DNA from: MKSF01 sp037190225
GTDB taxonomy: Bacteria > Bacteroidota > Bacteroidia > Chitinophagales > Chitinophagaceae
Assembly (NCBI GenBank): GCA_037190225.1
Contig: JBBCJL010000001.1
Coordinates: 248,001-312,000 of the forward strand
Direction: 5' to 3'
DNA: 64,000 nucleotides
This document shows positions 1 to 8,662 of this stretch, piece by piece. How positions within the stretch are numbered: the stretch's first letter is position 1; each line of letters begins with the position of its first letter. The translations under genes and the position numbers were made by a program. The notes beneath the pieces are model-generated. The model did no database searches. It worked only from the letters and a program-made list of their open reading frames with translations, and had not been told where the DNA came from.

Positions 1-1429
1 GGGGCAATACATTCCTGAAGACGACCACAGACGCATAGATGGAAAAGGCCGCGGTCATAAAAAAGTAAGCGCCGGTAAAAAAGTGTAAGCGGAAGGCCTC
101 GTTCTTAAAGGAAAGCTCCCGGGACCTGTACATCCTGAACAGCAGGTAAAATGTTCCCGCAAAGCATCCCAGGATCAGCAGGCCGTATAAGATCCTGTAA
201 GCCTGTACGATGGCATCATTCAGGCTGCGGTGCCTGATATTATCCTTTACGCTTGCATCCGGGAACCATTGTAAGGTGACGTCCGGGATGGCTGCGGTCT
301 TGAAATTCCAGTCGGTAAAGGCTTCGGGAAGCGGATAGACAAAATTTTTGGTATTGTAGGTGATATAATGCCTGATAAACGTTCCGGGATTCTTTTTGAT
401 GAGTATATTGCCATATTCATTGTAAAGCTCCGAATACTGCACCCAGGCCTTAAAATAATGTGTTTTCGTGGTGCGTAATTTATATACCAGGAATATCTTC
501 AGGGGGCTTTTAGGGTTCCATATGAAGGAAGCGCCTTCATACTTATTTTGAAGGATAGGCTGTAATGCAGCGGAATCCATCTGGTAATAAAAGGAATCAA
601 CGAACTTATGCAATTGTTTCAGGTCAGGGCTGTCGAACCACTCCGCTTCCGGCTGTATATGGGGATAGATATATAAGGCATTATTGGCCAGCTGCCATCC
701 GGAAAAGCCTGAGAATACCCTGGAATCATAGAGCTCCTCATTGAGCCGCTGCTGCCCGATGTAAAAGGAAGCGAAAGAAAGCGCTATGGCAAGACAGCCG
801 GCTATTCTCACCATCAGCTTCATCCTGTAGGAGAGCAGCAAGGCTATCACTATAAAGAATGGATAGTACAGCGAGTTGAACCTTACCGTAAAGGTGAAAT
901 ACAGCAGGGGAAGCAGGAGCAGCAGGTAGATCCACCTGCCCGTGTTATGGATCCACAGCAGGAGCACGAATATGATTACCGTGAGCGCCGTGAATAAGCC
1001 ATCGCTCAGAATGAAGTTGGCAATGAAAAAATTCATCAGGTTGAAGCAGATCAGCAGGTAGGTCAGCGTTTGGACCACCCGGTTCCGGACCGGGTAAAAA
1101 TATGCCAGTGTGAAGTATAATAACAGGCTGCTGAATGTCATTATAAGGTACTGGAAGCCGATCAGCGTACCTTCCGGACCGCCCTTAAAGCCCATAAAGT
1201 TCAGGAAACCGGAATATCCCACAGGCCGGAACGCAACTTTATGATGCTGGTTGGCGGATACTATATAGCCGTGGGAATCGGAAATATATTCCCCGTTGGG
1301 AAACAGGCTCCTGAAAACAAAATAGAGGATGATATGGACTGTTATGGCGGCCGCTAACTTATATACGACCGGTTTTCGCAATAAAAAATTTAAAAACGGG
1401 AATTTCCCCTGGCGGGATTGACTGGCCAT
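1..1429 (-). CDS. polytopic membrane protein, C-terminus cut by window edge
   Basis: About 476 codons are visible from an ATG at 1429, and the frame stays open to base 1, so the protein is partial only because the window ends. After a short basic N-terminus there are several long hydrophobic segments, then a soluble aromatic-rich loop of roughly 150 residues (bases about 760-290), then further hydrophobic segments at the cut end. This layout resembles polytopic glycosyltransferases and similar envelope enzymes, but I see no diagnostic motif and do not assign a reaction. The ATG lies 29 bases after the stop of the upstream FAD oxidoreductase, so the two probably form one transcription unit concerned with surface glycans or lipids. 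That role is inferred from context only. Confidence 0.72.
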   Translation of the reverse strand, partial: MASQSRQGKFPFLNFLLRKPVVYKLAAAITVHIILYFVFRSLFPNGEYISDSHGYIVSANQHHKVAFRPVGYSGFLNFMGFKGGPEGTLIGFQYLIMTFSSLLLYFTLAYFYPVRNRVVQTLTYLLICFNLMNFFIANFILSDGLFTALTVIIFVLLLWIHNTGRWIYLLLLLPLLYFTFTVRFNSLYYPFFIVIALLLSYRMKLMVRIAGCLAIALSFASFYIGQQRLNEELYDSRVFSGFSGWQLANNALYIYPHIQPEAEWFDSPDLKQLHKFVDSFYYQMDSAALQPILQNKYEGASFIWNPKSPLKIFLVYKLRTTKTHYFKAWVQYSELYNEYGNILIKKNPGTFIRHYITYNTKNFVYPLPEAFTDWNFKTAAIPDVTLQWFPDASVKDNIRHRSLNDAIVQAYRILYGLLILGCFAGTFYLLFRMYRSRELSFKNEAFRLHFFTGAYFFMTAAFSIYASVVVFRNVLP

Positions 1430-1458
1430 AAGTATTTATATAGGTTAGATACAGCTGT

Positions 1459-3054
1459 TTATTTTTTTTCGTGGTATTCCTGTTCGGTGTTCACATCCCA
1501 GATCTTCGCTTTGTTCTTATTGTTTTCCAGTATGCTCTCCACGGCATACATGGCGGTCAGCATGGAGTGATCGCTGTTATTATAGCGGTGCATGCCGTTC
1601 CGTCCTATGAAGTACACGTTATCCAGCCCGTTCAGCGATTCCTTCAGCTCATCAAACTTGTCATAGGTTCCGAAATAGGCAGGGTAGGCCTTTTCCATTC
1701 TCAGCACCGTGCTGTCTATGACGTCCTCTTTCCTGATGATCTCGATCCTGTCCAGCTCCTCAATGGCAAAAGCTTTGAGCTTTTCATCCTCCATATTCCA
1801 CAGCTCATCGCCCTCGTTGCAGAAATATTCCATGCCTATCCATACGTGGTCCGGGTTGGCCACCATATAGGGTGACCAGTTATTAAAGATCTGCAGCCTG
1901 CCTACCTTCACATCCTTTTCCTGGATATAGATCCAGTTGTCCTTCACCATATTGTCATTGCCTTCCGGCAGCTGCCTATTATCCCTGATCCTTAATTTAT
2001 GCAGCAGTAATCCTACTGTCAGGAAATCCCTGTACAGCAGGCCGGAGCCTATCTCGGTAATGGCGGCAGGCAACGGCGGTTCCAGCGATTCCACGAACTG
2101 CTTGATGGGCATCGTGCTGAAAAAATAATCGCAATCCAGGCTCCGGACCTCGCCGGTCCGGCTGTCGCGCACATCCACCCTGTGTACTTTATTGCCTTCC
2201 CTGTATATCTTAACGACCTCCTGGTGCAATTGTACCGGTTCCCCGGACCTTTCAGCTACTATCCGGGCCACCTCTTCCCATATCTGGCCGGGACCATACT
2301 TGGGATACAGGAAACGTTCGATCAGGCTGGTCTCCGTGCCTTTCTGGTTGATGTCCTTATCCTTTTTCTTCAGTGATTGCAGCGCGTGGATAACGGCCTT
2401 TTTGATATCCAGGCCCTTGATGCGCTGGGCGCCCCAGTCGGCGGATATCTTATTGCAGGCTATGCCCCATACTTTCTCCGTGTAGTCTTTGAAGAAGGTA
2501 TTATACAGCTCTTTCCCGAACCTGTTGATCATGAAATCTTCCAGGGACTTTTCTTCCCTGATGGGAAACATCATGGCTTTCATATAAGAGAAGAATATCT
2601 TCATAGACCGCTTCAATCCCAGCCCTGATAAGGTCTGGATGGAAAGCGAAACGGGATAGGAGAAAAACTGCTTCAGGAAATAGATGCGTGACAGCCTGGA
2701 CCTGACAAGCATTACCTTGTCCTTGTCCGCCCCGGTGGTGGGTAGCTGTGCCGGGGATATGGTCCTGTGCCTGTTCTGGTAGCTGATGGTAAACTCATTC
2801 TCCTCCCGGTTTTCCAGGGGCAGGATATTCATCCACCATGCCATGACCCTGTCGGATTTGGAAAAGAACCTGTGGCCCCCGATATCGATCCTGTTCCCTT
2901 TGTAATTGACCGTTTTGCTGATACCCCCGATATCGCCTGTCTTTTCAAGCACTATCGGGTGAATGTCCGTCTTTTCCAGTAATTCATACGCGGCTGTTAA
3001 CCCTGCCGGGCCACCACCGCAGATGATCGCCATCTTTTTCTGAGATGCTGACAT
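1459..3054 (-). CDS. FAD/NAD(P)-dependent oxidoreductase, UDP-galactopyranose-mutase-like
   Basis: 531 residues. The N-terminus carries a Rossmann FAD-binding motif, GGGPAG at residues 13-18, followed by a typical flavoprotein segment DIGGHRFF at about 57-64. The C-terminus has the matching FAD-contact segment FIGRNGMHRYNNSDHSM. The middle stretch YTEKVWG is characteristic of a family annotated as NAD(P)/FAD-dependent oxidoreductase or UDP-galactopyranose-mutase-like protein. It is a soluble cytoplasmic enzyme without a signal peptide. Members are often near polysaccharide or glycolipid genes, and the next gene in the operon is a polytopic membrane protein, so a part in surface sugar or lipid synthesis is plausible. 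The exact substrate is unknown. Fairly sure of family, unsure of reaction. Confidence 0.85.
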   Translation of the reverse strand: MSASQKKMAIICGGGPAGLTAAYELLEKTDIHPIVLEKTGDIGGISKTVNYKGNRIDIGGHRFFSKSDRVMAWWMNILPLENREENEFTISYQNRHRTISPAQLPTTGADKDKVMLVRSRLSRIYFLKQFFSYPVSLSIQTLSGLGLKRSMKIFFSYMKAMMFPIREEKSLEDFMINRFGKELYNTFFKDYTEKVWGIACNKISADWGAQRIKGLDIKKAVIHALQSLKKKDKDINQKGTETSLIERFLYPKYGPGQIWEEVARIVAERSGEPVQLHQEVVKIYREGNKVHRVDVRDSRTGEVRSLDCDYFFSTMPIKQFVESLEPPLPAAITEIGSGLLYRDFLTVGLLLHKLRIRDNRQLPEGNDNMVKDNWIYIQEKDVKVGRLQIFNNWSPYMVANPDHVWIGMEYFCNEGDELWNMEDEKLKAFAIEELDRIEIIRKEDVIDSTVLRMEKAYPAYFGTYDKFDELKESLNGLDNVYFIGRNGMHRYNNSDHSMLTAMYAVESILENNKNKAKIWDVNTEQEYHEKK

Positions 3055-3158
3055 GTAATATTCTATTTCTATTAAAGTGTTAAGTTCTGTAAGCTGTTTG
3101 CGGGCACAGGATTGCCTGGATATTCCGCGATTTCATGATGTCCGGGTTATTTAAAAGT

Positions 3159-3188
3159 GATTAACAAATGTACGTGTTTTTGTTAATC
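3159..3188. promoter_or_regulatory. perfect inverted repeat at promoter of the FAD oxidoreductase
   Basis: GATTAACAA (3159-3167) and TTGTTAATC (3180-3188) are perfect 9-base arms separated by 12 bases. The left arm overlaps the -7 box of the minus-strand promoter at 3165-3172. Spacing and symmetry fit the site of a dimeric regulator; the regulator is not identified. Confidence 0.4.
3165..3172 (-). promoter_or_regulatory. -7 promoter box TACATTTG for the FAD oxidoreductase
   Basis: On the minus strand the sequence is TACATTTG, matching the Bacteroidota consensus TAnnTTTG. It would give a leader of about 100 bases before the ATG at 3054. Confidence 0.45.
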
Positions 3189-3308
3189 GCAAATAATAAT
3201 TCTGCTGCGGGATACTGTATATAAAAAATGTGCATATGGCAGGCTGCTACTGGCCAGGAAGCGCCTGAGGATTAAACATGTCATAACATAAAATCCCGTA
3301 CTTCTTCG

Positions 3309-3316
3309 TACCTTTG
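3309..3316 (+). promoter_or_regulatory. -7 promoter box TACCTTTG for mtaB
   Basis: TACCTTTG matches TAnnTTTG exactly and lies 31 bases before the mtaB ATG, giving a leader of roughly 25 bases. Confidence 0.55.
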
Positions 3317-3347
3317 CAGATTGAAACTGATTAATCACTGATATTTA

Positions 3348-4613
3348 ATGAGATCTGTAGCATTCCATACCTTAGGATGTAAGCTGAACTATTCTGAGAC
3401 CTCCACGCTCAGCAGGACCCTGGAAAACGAAGGTTTTGTAAAGAAGGATTTTGATGATGTAGCGGATGTTTATGTGATCAACACCTGCAGCGTAACGGAG
3501 AACGCGGATAAGGAATGCCGTCAGCTGGTAAGGAGGATACAGAAACGGGCGCCAGCTTCTTTCGTGGTCATTACAGGATGCTATGCACAACTGAAGCCCC
3601 GGGAGATAGCGGATATCGAAGGGGTCGACCTGGTCCTGGGCGCTGCGGAAAAGTTCAATATCGTAGAGCATATCAGCAACCTGACCAAAGGAGAGCCGGC
3701 AAAGGTGCACAGCTGCGAAATAGACGAGGTGGAAGGCTTTAATGCGTCCTACTCCCTGGCAGACCGTACCCGTACTTTCCTGAAGGTGCAGGACGGCTGT
3801 GACTATAACTGCTCTTTCTGCACCATCCCGATGGCGCGCGGGCACAGCCGCAGCGATACCATCGACGGCGTGCTGGAAAATATAGAGACCCTGCACGGAA
3901 AGGGTACCCGCGAGATCGTGCTTACCGGCATTAACCTGGGCGATTTCGGCAAGGGATTCAACGGGGGAAGGAAAAAAGAGGAGAACTTCTTCGACCTGGT
4001 GCAGGCGATTGAAGCCTCGTCCCCGGTAGAGCGTTTCCGTATCAGCTCTATCGAGCCGAATCTCCTGTCCAACGAGATCATCGACTTTGTGGCCTCCAGC
4101 CGGAAATTCATGCCGCACTTCCATATTCCCCTGCAAAGCGGCAGCAATGAGATTCTCGGGAAGATGCGGAGAAGGTACCGCAGGGAATTATACGCGGAAA
4201 GGGTGGCGCGCATCAAGGAACAGATGCCGCATTGCTGCATTGGCGTGGATGTGATTGTAGGCTTCCCGGGTGAGACCGATGAGCTGTTCCGGGAGACCTT
4301 TGATTTCCTGCATGGCCTGGATGTATCCTACTTCCACGTCTTTACCTATTCCGAAAGGGACAATACCCTGGCGGCGGAAATGGAGGACGTGGTACCGGTG
4401 CATGTCCGTAATGAAAGAAATAAAATACTCAGGAACCTGTCTTACCAGAAAAACCGTTTTTTTACCGCGCAGCATGAAGGCGCCGTACGAAAAGTGCTCT
4501 TTGAAAGCGTGAACAAAAACGGTATGATGGAAGGCTACAGCGACAATTATATAAAAGTAAAAGCTCCTTATAAAGCGGCTTGGGAGAACCAGGTAATAGA
4601 CTGGATGCTTTAG
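3348..4613 (+). CDS. mtaB: tRNA threonylcarbamoyladenosine methylthiotransferase MtaB
   Basis: 421 residues. A radical-SAM enzyme that adds a methylthio group to N6-threonylcarbamoyladenosine at tRNA position 37, beside the anticodon, in ANN-decoding tRNAs. The N-terminal methylthiotransferase domain has the three cluster cysteines Cys11, Cys47 and Cys78. The radical-SAM motif CDYNCSFC supplies Cys151, Cys155 and Cys158. The C-terminus enters a TRAM-like stretch but ends at DWML, which is somewhat shorter than family members of about 440 residues; the last TRAM strands may be missing, while catalytic parts are intact. It has its own promoter just upstream and is divergent from the FAD oxidoreductase. 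Confidence 0.93.
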   Translation: MRSVAFHTLGCKLNYSETSTLSRTLENEGFVKKDFDDVADVYVINTCSVTENADKECRQLVRRIQKRAPASFVVITGCYAQLKPREIADIEGVDLVLGAAEKFNIVEHISNLTKGEPAKVHSCEIDEVEGFNASYSLADRTRTFLKVQDGCDYNCSFCTIPMARGHSRSDTIDGVLENIETLHGKGTREIVLTGINLGDFGKGFNGGRKKEENFFDLVQAIEASSPVERFRISSIEPNLLSNEIIDFVASSRKFMPHFHIPLQSGSNEILGKMRRRYRRELYAERVARIKEQMPHCCIGVDVIVGFPGETDELFRETFDFLHGLDVSYFHVFTYSERDNTLAAEMEDVVPVHVRNERNKILRNLSYQKNRFFTAQHEGAVRKVLFESVNKNGMMEGYSDNYIKVKAPYKAAWENQVIDWML

Positions 4614-4700
4614 GAAAGCGTTAAGACGAGTTTAGGTAAGATTTGTGAAGATTATAAAAATAAAAATGTATTTTACATCAAAATATCAGCCAGAAATTAG

Positions 4701-6230
4701 ATGAGTATTCTCAGCCCTGCCATAAAAAGTATCCTGAAGCTCAGGCTCAGCGCTATTCAGAATTTTGTTCTCAATCCTATTGATACGCAGAAACAGGTAT
4801 TTAATGACCTTATAGGATCAGGGCAGTACACGGTTTTCGGAAAGGAATATGACTTTGAGAATATCAATACTTTTAAGGACTTTGCCCGACAGGTACCTGT
4901 CAATGATTACGATACCCTTAAGCCGTATATAGACCGTATCATCCACGGAGAGCAGAATGTGCTGTGGAATGAAAACATTTCCTGGTTTGCCAAAAGCAGC
5001 GGTACCACCAGCGATAAAAGCAAGTTCATTCCCATAAGTCCCTCCACGCTCAAGGAAACACATTATAAATCGGGTCAGGATGTCCTGGCGCTATATCTTG
5101 CCAGGCACCCGCAGTCCCAGATCACTGCCGGCAAATGCCTGGCCATCGGGGGCAGCCACCAGATCAACCAGCTATCTGAAGAATCCTCCTTTGGTGATCT
5201 TTCCGCGGTATTAATGCAGAATATGCCTTTCATCGGGCAGATCATGAGGGCCCCGGAGCTGTCCATAGCCCTTATGGATGAGTGGGAAGCCAAGCTGGAA
5301 GCTATTACCAACAGCGTCATAGATGAGAATATCACCTATATGGCGGGCGTGCCCACCTGGTGCCTGGTATTGCTGAAGAAGATACTGGAAAAAACAGGCA
5401 GGCAGTCTATCCGTGAGGTCTGGCCCAATTTTGAGCTGTATATCCATGGCGGTGTGAGCTTCGCGCCTTACCGTGACCAGTTTGAAGAGATCATGAGCGC
5501 CCGGGATGTGGTATTTATGGAGACCTATAATGCTTCGGAAGGTTTCTTTGCCGCCCAGGACGACTGGGACAACGAAGGCATGCTGCTGTTCCTGAACCAT
5601 GGCATTTATTATGAATTTATGCCTATCAGCGAGATAGGATCGGAGCAGCCCGTGACGCTGACGCTGAAAGAAGTGGAGCTGGGTGTCAACTACGCCCTCA
5701 TCATAACCAGCAATGCCGGCTTATGGCGTTACCAGATAGGAGATACCGTGCAGTTCACCTCCCTGAGCCCGTTCCGTATCAAGGTAAGCGGCCGGGTCAA
5801 GAGCTTTATCAATGCCTTTGGAGAGGAAGTGATCGTGGACAACAGCGATAATGCCATTAAGGCCGCCTGCCAGAGAACGGGCGCCAGAGTGCTGGATTAT
5901 ACGGCTGCACCGGTTTACATGAGCCAGGGAGAGAACGGCGCGCACGAATGGCTTATCGAATTTGATCACCTGCCGGTCAGCAAGGAAATCTTTATAGCCG
6001 CATTGGATGAGGAGCTGAAAGCGATCAATTCCGACTACGAGGCTAAAAGGCATAAGGATATTGCCCTGCGTATGCCGCTTATACACCAGGTGCCCCGGGG
6101 CGGGTTCAGCGCCTGGCTGAAATCCAAAGGAAAGCTGGGCGGGCAGCATAAGGTGCCCAGGCTTAACAATGACAGGAAAGTTTTAGAAGAGATACTGCAG
6201 TTCTTACAAACGGCATTCAAACAAATATGA
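4701..6230 (+). CDS. GH3-family acyl-adenylating enzyme
   Basis: 509 residues of the GH3 auxin-responsive-promoter family, relatives of the plant enzymes that activate carboxylic acids with ATP and join them to amino acids. The phosphate-binding stretch SSGTTSDKSKFIP (about residues 97-109) fits the Ser/Thr-rich P-loop of the adenylate-forming superfamily. The segment ETYNASEGFFA matches the nucleotide-binding region, and YQIGDTV and SGRVKSFINAFGEE match later family motifs. There is no signal peptide. The stop overlaps the start of the next gene (ATGA at 6227-6230), so the two are translationally coupled. Bacterial GH3 substrates are largely unknown and none can be named here. Confidence 0.9.
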   Translation: MSILSPAIKSILKLRLSAIQNFVLNPIDTQKQVFNDLIGSGQYTVFGKEYDFENINTFKDFARQVPVNDYDTLKPYIDRIIHGEQNVLWNENISWFAKSSGTTSDKSKFIPISPSTLKETHYKSGQDVLALYLARHPQSQITAGKCLAIGGSHQINQLSEESSFGDLSAVLMQNMPFIGQIMRAPELSIALMDEWEAKLEAITNSVIDENITYMAGVPTWCLVLLKKILEKTGRQSIREVWPNFELYIHGGVSFAPYRDQFEEIMSARDVVFMETYNASEGFFAAQDDWDNEGMLLFLNHGIYYEFMPISEIGSEQPVTLTLKEVELGVNYALIITSNAGLWRYQIGDTVQFTSLSPFRIKVSGRVKSFINAFGEEVIVDNSDNAIKAACQRTGARVLDYTAAPVYMSQGENGAHEWLIEFDHLPVSKEIFIAALDEELKAINSDYEAKRHKDIALRMPLIHQVPRGGFSAWLKSKGKLGGQHKVPRLNNDRKVLEEILQFLQTAFKQI

Positions 6231-6955
6231 TGACACAGATTATTCCATTGTCGGAAGGTACTTTTACAGTGGGTAGAGATAAATTGTTCAGCCCCTTCGA
6301 TATCGCCAGCGAAGAGCTGAACGACAGGCCGACAGGTTCCCTGCTCGTAGAAGTGCAGCCCTTTGTCCTGGTGAATGATAAGGATATTATCCTGCTGGAT
6401 ACCGGGCTCGGGTTTAACCATCCTGACGGTGAGAACCATCTTATCGCCAACCTGGCCCGCCATAATATACTCCCCGAAGACGTGACCAAAATACTGCTAT
6501 CCCATCTGCATAAGGATCATGCGGGCGGGCTCAATACCGATGTCTTTTACAACGCGCAGGTATACATATACAGGAAAGAGCTGGAATTTGCATTTGAAAA
6601 GGGCATGCCTTCGTACTTTCCCCGGGAGCTGGAGAAGTTATCCTGGGCGGATAACGTGGTTTTCCTGGAAGGGGAGCAGGGTGTCATAGACGGTTATATT
6701 CATTATTTCCATACCGGCGGCCACAGCCCTGAGCATATTGTATTCGTGATAGATGACGGGGAAGGGCAGATCTTCTTTGGCGGAGACGAAGCGCCCCAGT
6801 ACAAGCAGATGATCATCAAGTACGTGGCCAAATACGACTTTGACGGTAAAAAGGCCATGCAGTTGCGGGAGCAATGGGCGGAGGAAGGCCGTGAAAAAGG
6901 ATGGCGCTTTTTATTCTACCACGATATCCAGACTCCCGTAGCAAAGCTGTCATAA
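6227..6955 (+). CDS. metallo-beta-lactamase-fold hydrolase
   Basis: 242 residues. The metal site HLHKDHAGG (His93, His95, Asp97, His98) is intact, followed by HTGGHSPEH and GGDEAP, which supply the later His and Asp ligands of a di-zinc site. The SHLHxDHAGG form is shared with acyl-homoserine-lactone-lactonase-type members, but the specificity is not determined. There is no signal peptide, so it is cytoplasmic. The start codon overlaps the stop of the GH3 gene by four bases, the classic ATGA coupling, and a strong hairpin follows. The pairing suggests that the hydrolase acts on a product or by-product of the GH3 enzyme; this is inference. Confidence 0.88.
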   Translation: MMTQIIPLSEGTFTVGRDKLFSPFDIASEELNDRPTGSLLVEVQPFVLVNDKDIILLDTGLGFNHPDGENHLIANLARHNILPEDVTKILLSHLHKDHAGGLNTDVFYNAQVYIYRKELEFAFEKGMPSYFPRELEKLSWADNVVFLEGEQGVIDGYIHYFHTGGHSPEHIVFVIDDGEGQIFFGGDEAPQYKQMIIKYVAKYDFDGKKAMQLREQWAEEGREKGWRFLFYHDIQTPVAKLS

Positions 6956-6997
6956 CAGAAAGCAGTCCTTCATAATTTGCTATATTGGAATCAGGCA

Positions 6998-7033
6998 CAG
7001 AGCGGGCTTCACGTTAACGTGAAGCCCGCTCTG
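6998..7033. terminator. perfect 36-base palindrome after the GH3-MBL pair
   Basis: Bases 6998-7015 are exactly complementary to 7016-7033 (centre GTTAAC), making a GC-rich stem with no unpaired apex in sequence. It lies 42 bases after the MBL stop, with no long T run, and could end transcription from either side or protect the 3' end. Confidence 0.6.
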
Positions 7034-7109
7034 CTGGAATGTAAGTTAAAATATCCGCTCTGTGAGCCAGGGAACGCTTCCGCCGCCAGAGGATATTATA
7101 GCAGGCCTG

Positions 7110-7210
7110 GTCATTCCGAACGGATGTGAGGAATCTCTGTCCTACTTGGTGTCTGCTCCCTGCAGTCCCCATATGATGACCTTATTGCTTACCTGTAGAT
7201 AGTCAGTTAA
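7110..7210. repeat. dispersed MITE/REP-like repeat, copy A
   Basis: The core at 7110-7141 begins GTCATTCCGAACGGATGTGA and is repeated nearly exactly at 46132 and 56764. The right tail at 7187-7210 contains GTAGATAGTCAGTTAA, which also recurs at those copies. The element ends directly against the stop codon of the metalloprotease gene. Confidence 0.65.
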
Positions 7211-7211
7211 A

Positions 7212-8486
7212 TTAAAGCCTGGTGATCTTTGCTACCATACTGCCGCTGTCATCGCTGATATGGATATAATACAGGCCGCAGGGGAAATCTTCCATAGGGA
7301 TACGGGTCGTATTACGGTTGTGCCCGCTGTGGTAAACGGTCTGTCCCAGCGTATTGAAGACCTGTATGTGGTAAGGCACAGCGGAAGTGCGCCGGATAGT
7401 GATATGTGACTGTACCGGGTTGGGGTACATATCAAATTCGCTCTGCAGCCGGCTATGCTTCCCGGTGATGGATGTTGGCCTGGGCAGTCCTGTGCTGACC
7501 AGTGTGGAATCCTGCCATAAGGTGATCCTGGAAGGGAAGTGCAGGGCGGTATCTACCCTTTTGATCTGTCCCATGGTAAACATCTTATAGCAGCCGGAAT
7601 TGTAATCCATATAATTCTCCGCATTGATGAGGTCGCCATAACAATTCTGGGGAAGATTAGCGATCTCTGACGGATGGCATCCCTGGGCGCTGGTGCAGGG
7701 CGGTGTATCTTCCACTTCGTCATTAGGCTGTGTGCAGCCGTTTTCAAAGGTATGGATCAGGTTGAAAAAATGACCAAATTCATGGGTCAGAACGGAGGCG
7801 AACTCGGGGTCGGTATTGGTATGCAGGTAAGCGCCGTTATAGACGATGCGGGCCAGTTGATTGCCGGACATATAGCTGCTGGGATAATAGGCTACGCCGG
7901 AATTGAAGGTGGTGCCGTTCCCGAATATATCGTGCTGTACATATACATTCACATAGCGGTAGTTATCCCAGGCGTCTGCCTGTATAAGTGCATCGTAACC
8001 GCTGCCGTTGGCAAAGCCTGAGGCTTCAGGATAATAATTGATGCCGGTAGTGGGCTTTCCTTCCGGGTCCAGCCGCGCCAGGAAAAAGCTGATATTCTTA
8101 ACGCCGCGCAGCGGCTTGGACTGGTCATGCACTGTATGGAAATCGTCATTGCGCCCCTGGAAATCCTCGTTCAGCTTGTCAATGGCGCCACGTATCAGCG
8201 CATCATCCACGGTCTTTCCGCCCTGTGTGGTACCGTACACGTGGAATACTACCGCGATGTGGTAAGTGTCCGGTTCCGAAGTGGCGGCAGTAGGCCTGCT
8301 CTTCAGGTCCCGGGTGGCGGATTGCCGGGATGTCAGGTCCTTTGCAGCTGCCTCCGGGTGCAATGTATAGAATTGCTGCATCACCTCCGGGGTCCTGCAT
8401 GATGCGGGGTGCTGCTCCTGTGCCCGGAGCGGGGATAGATAGCAGAGGATACCGGTCAGCAGGGATATCAGGCGATAAATGTTCAT
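7212..8486 (-). CDS. secreted M43-family zinc metalloprotease with T9SS sorting domain
   Basis: 424 residues. A Sec signal peptide spans about residues 1-22. The catalytic motif HEFGHFFNLIH (His235, Glu236, His239, His245) is the extended HExxHxxxxxH of the pappalysin/cytophagalysin (M43) family, and a later CYKMFTMGQ carries the Met-turn. The last 75 or so residues begin FDMYPNPVQSHITI and end GLYYIHISDDSG, a standard T9SS type A sorting domain, so the enzyme should be exported across the outer membrane and then released or attached. Single gene, no obvious operon partner; its 3' end touches a dispersed repeat. The family is well supported, the substrate unknown. Confidence 0.92.
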   Translation of the reverse strand: MNIYRLISLLTGILCYLSPLRAQEQHPASCRTPEVMQQFYTLHPEAAAKDLTSRQSATRDLKSRPTAATSEPDTYHIAVVFHVYGTTQGGKTVDDALIRGAIDKLNEDFQGRNDDFHTVHDQSKPLRGVKNISFFLARLDPEGKPTTGINYYPEASGFANGSGYDALIQADAWDNYRYVNVYVQHDIFGNGTTFNSGVAYYPSSYMSGNQLARIVYNGAYLHTNTDPEFASVLTHEFGHFFNLIHTFENGCTQPNDEVEDTPPCTSAQGCHPSEIANLPQNCYGDLINAENYMDYNSGCYKMFTMGQIKRVDTALHFPSRITLWQDSTLVSTGLPRPTSITGKHSRLQSEFDMYPNPVQSHITIRRTSAVPYHIQVFNTLGQTVYHSGHNRNTTRIPMEDFPCGLYYIHISDDSGSMVAKITRL

Positions 8487-8662
8487 AATATGATGGCGCT
8501 TTTATTGTGTTATGAAGATTTATAAAAATAGGAAATTTTTCGCTTATCTAAGTTATTGAAATTCAAATTTCCGGTGCGCCGCCGCCCTGGCAGCATTTCC
8601 TCTTGCGGCATGACGGGAACCCTCCGGTAAAGGCGGCGGGTGCTCCCGGCAACCGGCGGGGA

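Noticed and set aside
3372..4136. A 254-codon minus-strand frame inside mtaB
   Set aside because: Antisense to the conserved cluster-binding region of mtaB; no independent motif.
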